The translations under genes and the position numbers were made by a program. The notes under the pieces are model-generated. The model was given only the letters and a program-made list of their open reading frames with translations. It made no database searches and was not told the origin of the DNA. Positions 47,424 through 49,118 of a stretch of DNA of 49,118 nucleotides are shown one piece after another. This DNA is from Chloromonas sp. AAM2 (taxonomy: Eukaryota > Chlorophyta > Chlorophyceae > Chlamydomonadales > Chlamydomonadaceae). Position 1 is the stretch's first letter. Each line of letters begins with the position of its first letter. Location of the stretch: positions 1 through 49,118 of the forward strand of contig QAXH01005328.1 in the NCBI GenBank assembly GCA_004335635.1. The letters run 5' to 3'.

Positions 47424-48509
47424 CTGACGGTGCGCTGATCGCCATCTTAGCTGCACGTTTCAGACTGCATGGCGGGCCAGGAGTCGCGCTTTACTTTCCG
47501 AGCACACAGCTGCGTGTTATCGAACGTCGTTGCGCGTTGTGAAACATAACAGAACTCGCCCGCACAACGCCGTTGAGCACGGAAAAGCGCACCATGCTTG
47601 CACTCACATGCATGTGTCACGTTTTGAAGCGATTTTGAATGCGTGACCAGTGGGCTATGCGCCTTTCAATTGTTATTCTGCGTTGCTAGTCGTGGAGTGT
47701 AACATGAACTGTGCGCGGGCACAAGCTTGCATTACGGCGCCCGGACGAGCAGCAAAAAAAAGATTTTTGCGTCAAATACCTGTCCCAGAACTGGCAAACT
47801 TCTTTTTTGTTTGTTCTGTAACCTGGAGATTTGTAGCTGCCCATATGGTAAAATTTAGGTACTGCAGTATCACTTGTTAGGCATTTGAGCTGAGGCTCCA
47901 AGGCACCCACTGCCCCGGAGGGCATGCGCATGGCACCATCTGAAAGCTGCAGAGTACCAACCTGACTATCATCAGCGCATGTACAGAGCCTTTGAACCTT
48001 GATGCAGGGAAGCTCAACCGCAGCGTGAGCGTGTCTGGCAAGGCAATGTCAGATTGCTTCTCCACTCTCACATGAATAGATGCGCATCCTGGTCATGGAA
48101 CGCGTGGCATGGTATGAGTGCTGCATGCGTCACGCTTTCATGCAGACAGCTCCAGGCCCGAGGCAGCCAGACTAAGGTTGCTTGGACTGTTCAGCAACGT
48201 TGCAGCTGCGGTCATTCACAGCTCTGCATTATCAATGAACGGCTGCTAAAGCACCAGCACACTCGAGCAAGCAGGCAACAGGATTCAAAACAAGGCCAGG
48301 TGCCATCAATGACCTGGAAGCCTAAGGAGTCTGTCACTAACGTCCAAAGCCTAGCAAGGCAATGCTTGGAAAATGCCTGCCACACAGTGGACCCTTAACG
48401 CCTGAACACGTCCAAATGATTTGCTTAAGTGTCTCCGCCGGCATGACAAACAACACTGCATTACTAGACTCCAGCCCTATTTCAAGAGATCAGACTTGTC
48501 AATTCTAAT
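47424..48509. other. Intergenic region with one lone repeat end
   Basis: Between the membrin start and the 3' end of the Gly/Arg-rich gene, both on the minus strand. It contains a lone family end at 47779-47814. No gene is supported elsewhere in it. Confidence 0.5.
47779..47814. repeat. Lone end of the inverted-repeat family
   Basis: CCTGTCCCAGAACTGGCAAA followed by CTTCTTTTTTG is an intact right end. An A-run (47754-47761) lies about 25 bp to the left, but there is no left family end. Confidence 0.65.
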
Positions 48510-49118
48510 CTATTCGTAACCTTCCTCTCCTTCTTCTCCCCCCTCTTCGTCATAACCCATCATGGCCCCTTGCTGCTGCATCATTGCCATCATCATGGCT
48601 GCCTGCATCATGGGCTGCACAGGGTACATGCCCATTGGGCCCTGGTCATAGAAACCCCCAGCCTCCTCGCCCTGCCAGTCCTCCGGACCATGCCCGGTAT
48701 GCCGGCGGTCGTCATGATGAGGATACCCTCTCGCTCTCCCTGGTGGGTGGGGCGGCAATCTGCCCCGTCCGTGGTAATCCTCGCCACTGCCTCTGTAAAC
48801 CCCTTCCCGTCCCCAACCGCGCGGCCTGTCCCGTCCGTCCCGACCTGGGTCCCGCCGAGGCGGGCCACGCCCCCAGCCATTGTCCCCGCCATCGCCGTAA
48901 CCCTGTCTGCCACTGCCGTGGCCCGGGCTGCTGTGCCGGCCCCTGGGTGGTGCAGGCGCCTCCTCAGCAACCTCACCCTCCTCAATCTCCCCTTCTTCCC
49001 CTTCCTCTGACACTGCCTTAACTGGTGGCCCAGGACGCCCGTGCTCCGCTGCAGGCGTGGGGCTGGTGCGGGGCGAGGGGCTACGGCCACCTGGCACGAA
49101 CTGACCAGCGCCCCGTGC
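48510..49118 (-). CDS. Gly/Arg/Glu-rich protein, C-terminal part
   Basis: An open frame runs from the right edge to the stop at 48510-48512, about 200 residues. It begins inside the gene (GQFVPGGRSPSPRTSPTPAA), so the start is off-window. The order is an SP/RTSP-rich segment, an acidic block (SEEGEEGEIEEGEVAEEA), an RG/GR-rich and Asp/Arg-rich stretch (GRDGRDRPRGWGREG), a Met/Gln-rich patch (MMQAAMMMAMMQQQGAMMGY) and a final acidic tail (YDEEGGEEGEEGYE). This composition is common in RNA-processing proteins, and low-complexity sequence cannot place the family. No intron is needed within the visible part. Confidence 0.6.
   Translation of the reverse strand, partial: ARGAGQFVPGGRSPSPRTSPTPAAEHGRPGPPVKAVSEEGEEGEIEEGEVAEEAPAPPRGRHSSPGHGSGRQGYGDGGDNGWGRGPPRRDPGRDGRDRPRGWGREGVYRGSGEDYHGRGRLPPHPPGRARGYPHHDDRRHTGHGPEDWQGEEAGGFYDQGPMGMYPVQPMMQAAMMMAMMQQQGAMMGYDEEGGEEGEEGYE

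Overview
The window reads as nuclear DNA of a green alga (Chlorophyta). The coding sequences are cut into many short exons with GT-AG introns, and the recognisable products are plant-lineage ones: a TIC110 chloroplast import protein, a NEF1-like plastid membrane protein, a plant-type membrin SNARE and an AIG2-like protein. There are no operons, no Shine-Dalgarno layout, and one short assembly gap at 25104-25146. I cannot name the genus. All exon models were built by hand from splice signals, continuous reading phase and remembered family sequences; none was tested by alignment or RNA.

Left part (1-12.3 kb): the 5' half of a NEF1-like multi-pass membrane protein gene lies on the minus strand and runs off the left edge. 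It is divergent from a complete five-exon RPA12 gene (RNA polymerase I subunit) across about 590 bp. A 3.5 kb stretch with no convincing gene holds a short inverted-repeat element (7.49-7.81 kb). A three-exon F-box/leucine-rich-repeat gene follows at 10.02-12.31 kb.

Middle part (13.5-28.5 kb): a 16-exon minus-strand gene encodes a secreted or lumenal protein that I do not recognise, with a 9-residue repeat carrying N-glycosylation sequons. Next comes a hairpin-rich, repeat-rich region (20-21.2 kb), a possible unresolved plus-strand gene, a six-exon AIG2-like gene (22.4-24.1 kb), a mobile element with an assembly gap, and a Cys-rich locus on the minus strand that I could not splice cleanly.

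Right part (28.5-49.1 kb): a complete 27-exon TIC110 gene fills 10 kb of the minus strand; one of its introns holds a 14-bp minisatellite. It is followed by a 0.76 kb long-inverted-repeat element, a five-exon secreted CAP/PR-1 gene with a 1.95 kb transposon sitting inside an intron, a complete seven-exon membrin SNARE gene, and the 3' end of a Gly/Arg-rich protein that runs off the right edge.

The genes are independent housekeeping, plastid and secretory loci and not one system. The most distinctive layer is the mobile one. Ends carrying TTTGCCAGTTCTGGGACA occur twelve times: four paired elements and four lone ends, several of them inside introns. There is also a separate transposon with clear terminal inverted repeats and a 9-bp target duplication, plus foldback structures.
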